From assembly GCA_040374085.1 (NCBI GenBank), contig JBEIVB010000092.1:1-9240 (forward strand): a stretch of DNA of 9,240 bases, given 5' to 3'. This document shows positions 6,738 through 9,240 of the stretch, piece after piece. The stretch is from JBEIVB01 sp040374085. GTDB taxonomy: Bacteria; Bacteroidota; Bacteroidia; UBA4408. Below the pieces are notes generated by a model. It worked only from the letters and a program-made list of their open reading frames with translations. It was not told the origin of the DNA and did not search any database. The position numbers and the translations under genes were made by a program. Within the stretch, counting starts at the first letter, position 1. The number at the start of each line of letters is the position of its first letter.

Positions 6738-7536
6738 TTCTGAGGGGGCTGAAGTTGAAGAGGTTAATCAAAAGGTGAAGTTGAAGGTTGTAACTCGAAA
6801 AGTCATTCGTGCGGGTGAAGGTGCGGCTATCGAAGGAGTTGGTGAGGCGAAAGCCAAAGCCTTTGCTCAATTGGCCGCCCACGTTGATCATGATGGAGGC
6901 CGGAGAACCGTAAAGCATGGTGTCTGCCAATGCGAAGGTGTTGGATTCGCTGGTGCTGAAGCCGCCGTTGTATGCATCGTTGCCGCTGATGGAACGACTG
7001 AAGCTTTGGGTGCGAGTGCCACCCAATGTGCGTATCATGCAAAAGCCACCTTCTACAAACCATTTCTTGCCCACGCGCAACAAGAAGGGTACTGCAACGT
7101 GGTTGATGCGGTAACTTTCTGAGTACACCATGTTATCGGTGATTTCGAGCCCTGCAGGAGCAACATCAAAGGAATACACGTTACGGTAGCCCCGCTGGTA
7201 ATAGTAAAGCCCCAAACTTCCGGTAAAGTAGGATCCAATTCCCTCGTCAAACAACCGAAGTCTTCCTTGACCACCCATTGCAAAAAACATGCGCGGCCTT
7301 ATGGAGTTGGAAACGTTTACCTCCGGGTATTTTATCCCGGTAAAGTCACTTTGCTGGTCGATGAAATCTCCGTAGCTGAACGACAGGGTTGGTCCAACCA
7401 AAAAGTCAGCGGAAAGGGTGGGCCGGATTTTCAAACCGGAAAACGGACTCGCCTTAGGGGCAGGTGCCGTTTCCTGGGCCAGCCCCGAGAGGGTCATGGC
7501 AGAAAACAGAAAGGAAAAAAAGTATGTTCTTTTCAT
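6721..7536 (-). CDS. Outer-membrane beta-barrel protein, function unknown
   Basis: A 271-residue protein with a classical signal peptide (MKRTYFFSFLFSAMTLSGLA, cleavage near residues 20-21) and a Pro/Ala/Lys-rich linker (22-30). Repeated alternating hydrophobic strands with girdle aromatics follow, for example ADFLVGPTLSFSYGDF, YFTGSLGLYYYQRGY, VAVPFLLRVGKKWFVEGGF and YNLQLHLLINLFNF near the end. This is the layout of the small porin-family or 'outer membrane beta-barrel' proteins (PF13568-like) common in Bacteroidota, probably 8-10 strands. I see no PorP/SprF motif. The open frame extends upstream to 7692. I chose ATG 7536 because it begins the signal peptide and the upstream 52 codons look non-coding. 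The gene is first in an operon with the overlapping lipoprotein gene, which suggests that the two work together in the outer membrane. Confidence 0.82.
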   Translation of the reverse strand: MKRTYFFSFLFSAMTLSGLAQETAPAPKASPFSGLKIRPTLSADFLVGPTLSFSYGDFIDQQSDFTGIKYPEVNVSNSIRPRMFFAMGGQGRLRLFDEGIGSYFTGSLGLYYYQRGYRNVYSFDVAPAGLEITDNMVYSESYRINHVAVPFLLRVGKKWFVEGGFCMIRTLGGTRTQSFSRSISGNDAYNGGFSTSESNTFALADTMLYGSPASIMINVGGQLSKGFGFRLTNSFDSRTFTRTNDFSSYNLQLHLLINLFNFSPLRNETSK

Positions 7537-7547
7537 TATCACAGGTT

Positions 7548-7618
7548 TGTACAAGAATACTGTTTTTTGATGGGAAACGTTAAAATCAAAGTATTCCCAA
7601 AAACATCCCTGTACAAGA
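7548..7618. repeat. Two 9-base direct repeats TGTACAAGA
   Basis: TGTACAAGA occurs at 7548-7556 and 7610-7618, with the palindromic core TGTACA, 62 bases apart. The second copy overlaps the putative upstream promoter box and the first lies in the expected leader of the beta-barrel gene. They might be a paired operator, or chance; nine bases twice in an A/T-rich gap is not strong evidence. Confidence 0.3.
7587..7617 (-). promoter_or_regulatory. Possible promoter of the beta-barrel/lipoprotein operon
   Basis: On the complement, CTTG (7617-7614) is followed after 19 bases by ATACTTTG (7594-7587). It resembles the Bacteroidota TTTG / TAnnTTTG pair, but the -7 box has TA one base closer to TTTG than consensus. 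It leaves a leader of about 45 bases before the ATG at 7536. The position, between the upstream terminator and the gene, fits a promoter. Confidence 0.33.
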
Positions 7619-7710
7619 CGGTTGCAACGACTAAAACAAAATGCAGTTGGAAACCGAGTAAATACAAGCCAATTCCCAGAGAAACATGGCAAATGGATGC
7701 CATTCTAAAA

Positions 7711-7748
7711 AACAAAAAAAGCGCCCCGGAACATGCCGGAGCGCTTTT
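7711..7748 (-). terminator. Rho-independent terminator of the NIDO/T9SS gene
   Basis: The arms AAAAGCGC-C-CCGG (7717-7729) and CCGG-A-GCGCTTTT (7736-7748) form a 13-position stem with one A-C mismatch and a six-base loop. Read on the complement the stem is followed by a long T tract (complement of the A-rich 7711-7720). It lies 22 bases after the stop at 7770 and ends that transcript before the beta-barrel operon begins. Confidence 0.85.
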
Positions 7749-7769
7749 AAAAAAACACAAGAATCTTAC

Positions 7770-9240
7770 TTATTCACGCACCAATTTGCGGGTTATGGTT
7801 CCGTCCTGGGTGCGCAACTCCACAAAGTACACGCCGCGAGGCTGAGCGGTAAGGTCTATGCTAAGCTGAGCCTGGTTCTGCAGGTTGTGTTGCTGCACCA
7901 CCTGGCCTGCAAGGTTCAATACCCTTACCTGGCCGTTACCGGCTTTGCCCAAGTTCAACAATACCATACCGTTGCTTGGATTGGGTTGAAGGCTAAGCTC
8001 TGCTGCGCTGCTGGCTTTGATGCCGGTAATCAACGGTGCTACGGTTACGTGGGTGTTGGTAGTAGTGGTTGCCACAGGTGTGCCGTTGTCGGTGGCCACA
8101 ACCTGAATGTCGCTGCTGCTGCGGTTTGCAGTAGCCACGTATTGCACCACCATCACAGCCGGGTTGCCGGAGGTGTTGCTCACAATCTGGTAGTTGGGAT
8201 CGGCGCTGGTTAAAGCCAAGGTAACCATCTGGTTGTTCTCCGGGCCAATGAACATGTACACAAACTCAGCAGAATCGCCTTCGTTCAAAAACACAGAATC
8301 ACACAAGTTGGTAAGCGCAATGGGCGGAATGTTTACCTGAGAGCAGGTGGTGAAGTAATAGGCACTGTTGTCGAGGTAGCTGATGCCGTCGCTAACGCCG
8401 GTAGGACCATCGTAATCGGTTCCGGCATGATCAAAGCGACCCAACTGGAAGAAGTTCACGTTGTCTCCTTTGTTGATGCCCACCGTTGCTGGGGTTCCAC
8501 CGAAACCACTCTGACCGCCTGAAGCAGAGCCTGTTGTCCACTGCATGTCGCCGTAGCAGAAAGCCACGTTGTTGCCACCGGGAACCAAAGGATCGTTTCC
8601 ATCGGTGATGATGAGCTGAAAGGTGTTGCGCTTATCGCCCTGCATACTGAAATAACCCACATCCTCCCACTTGATGATGACAGCAGTTGGCGTCATTTTA
8701 TAATACACTGCTCCAAGGTTAGGAGAGCCCGGGATGGTATCTACATTACCCAAACTGTCGGTAACAATTTGCGTAAAGGAACCGCGTGTATCCACATCGC
8801 CCCAGAAAGGAGCAATCATGTTGAATGAACCACTTGGAAAAGAAAAAGAAGTAAACGTAGAATAAGGTCCGCTAAAGGAAATGTTGCCGTTGTTGTTGAT
8901 GTAGAAAGAATCTACCTGAGAACCGTAGTAACAGAAGGTAAAAGGCAAGGCCATGCGTGCGCTGGATCCGTCGTCGTTCACGAACAATGGACCAGAACCG
9001 TTAAGGAAAGGCACTACCTGGAAGGTCGAATCCAAGGGAATCAAACACCCACAGTTAGAGTTGGTGGTGGTACTCAAAACCGATGGCAAAAGCGGTGCGT
9101 TTGCTTGAGCGGTGCGCGCGGTGTTTAAGCTTCCGTGCTGCAAAACCTGCTCAGGCAAGGTCCCGTTGCGCTTCATAAGATCATACTGCGCAGTGCCGGG
9201 CATTGGAATGCCGCTCTGTGCCATGGCTTGTACGGATAAC
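7770..9240 (-). CDS. Secreted NIDO-domain protein with T9SS type A sorting tail (5' end outside the window)
   Basis: At least 489 residues are visible. Counting from the internal Met at 9224, the in-frame codons before it read LSVQA and give LSVQAMAQ, which looks like the end of a signal peptide. The true start therefore probably lies beyond 9240, and the Met at 9224 is not the start. A NIDO (nidogen-like) domain covers about 95-295, with NMIAPFWGDVDTRG (135-148), VIIKWEDVGYF (182-192), NTFQLIITDG (200-209) and NNVAFCYGDMQWTTG (218-232). A beta-rich Ig/cadherin-like stretch follows (about 305-395, with an 'ATDNGTP' turn). Residues 410-484 form the T9SS sorting domain: SLQPNPSNG, VRVLNLAGQVV, and GVYFVELRTQDG...RKLVRE. 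Such proteins cross the outer membrane by the type IX system and are anchored or released at the surface. NIDO domains are otherwise known in animal matrix proteins, so an adhesive role is plausible but inferred. A strong terminator follows. Confidence 0.9.
   Translation of the reverse strand, partial: LSVQAMAQSGIPMPGTAQYDLMKRNGTLPEQVLQHGSLNTARTAQANAPLLPSVLSTTTNSNCGCLIPLDSTFQVVPFLNGSGPLFVNDDGSSARMALPFTFCYYGSQVDSFYINNNGNISFSGPYSTFTSFSFPSGSFNMIAPFWGDVDTRGSFTQIVTDSLGNVDTIPGSPNLGAVYYKMTPTAVIIKWEDVGYFSMQGDKRNTFQLIITDGNDPLVPGGNNVAFCYGDMQWTTGSASGGQSGFGGTPATVGINKGDNVNFFQLGRFDHAGTDYDGPTGVSDGISYLDNSAYYFTTCSQVNIPPIALTNLCDSVFLNEGDSAEFVYMFIGPENNQMVTLALTSADPNYQIVSNTSGNPAVMVVQYVATANRSSSDIQVVATDNGTPVATTTTNTHVTVAPLITGIKASSAAELSLQPNPSNGMVLLNLGKAGNGQVRVLNLAGQVVQQHNLQNQAQLSIDLTAQPRGVYFVELRTQDGTITRKLVRE

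Noticed and set aside
7537..7692. N-terminal extension of the beta-barrel protein
   Set aside because: It would bury the signal peptide 52 residues inside, and the sequence has the look of intergenic DNA with a promoter-like element.
7267..7845. 192-codon + strand frame over the beta-barrel gene and the gap
   Set aside because: It crosses a signal-peptide gene, a promoter region and a terminator on the other strand; the product has no recognisable features.

Overview
The window looks like chromosomal DNA from a member of the Bacteroidota. The main reasons are a T9SS-type C-terminal sorting domain on a secreted protein, the mreC-mreD-PBP2 gene order, a predicted lipoprotein with a Lys-Asp-bearing N-terminus of the Bacteroidota surface-export kind, gene starts without clear Shine-Dalgarno sequences, and A/T-rich upstream stretches resembling the phylum's TAnnTTTG promoter element. 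I see no tRNA, rRNA, CRISPR array, insertion sequence, phage gene or other sign of recent mobility.

Region 1 (1-3426, + strand) is a tightly packed operon. It holds the end of mreC, then mreD, then mrdA (penicillin-binding protein 2), with gaps or overlaps of -11 and +2 bases. mrdA ends in a Lys/Glu-rich tail of about 194 residues. The usual next gene, rodA, is absent; instead a small retropepsin-like protease of the RimB / 'ATP-dependent zinc protease' family starts inside the mrdA stop codon. The first three genes belong to the elongasome, which builds lateral cell wall.

Region 2 (3423-5714, - strand) carries an RsmF-like 16S rRNA m5C methyltransferase followed 15 bases later by rimK, the ribosomal protein S6 glutamate ligase. 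rimK converges on the RimB-like gene and the two share a TTAA at their stop codons. The three together look like a ribosome-modification group abutting the cell-wall operon.

Region 3 (5812-9240, - strand) encodes envelope and surface proteins. A secreted NIDO-domain protein with a T9SS sorting tail runs off the right edge of the window; its signal peptide starts outside. After a strong terminator comes a two-gene operon: an outer-membrane beta-barrel protein, then a lipoprotein overlapping it by 17 bases, closed by a second strong hairpin terminator.

Most genes belong to known families. The less explained items are the PBP2 tail, the RimB-like gene fused into the mre operon and converging on rimK, and the beta-barrel/lipoprotein pair. 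I do not see evidence for a wholly new multi-gene defence or mobile system here.
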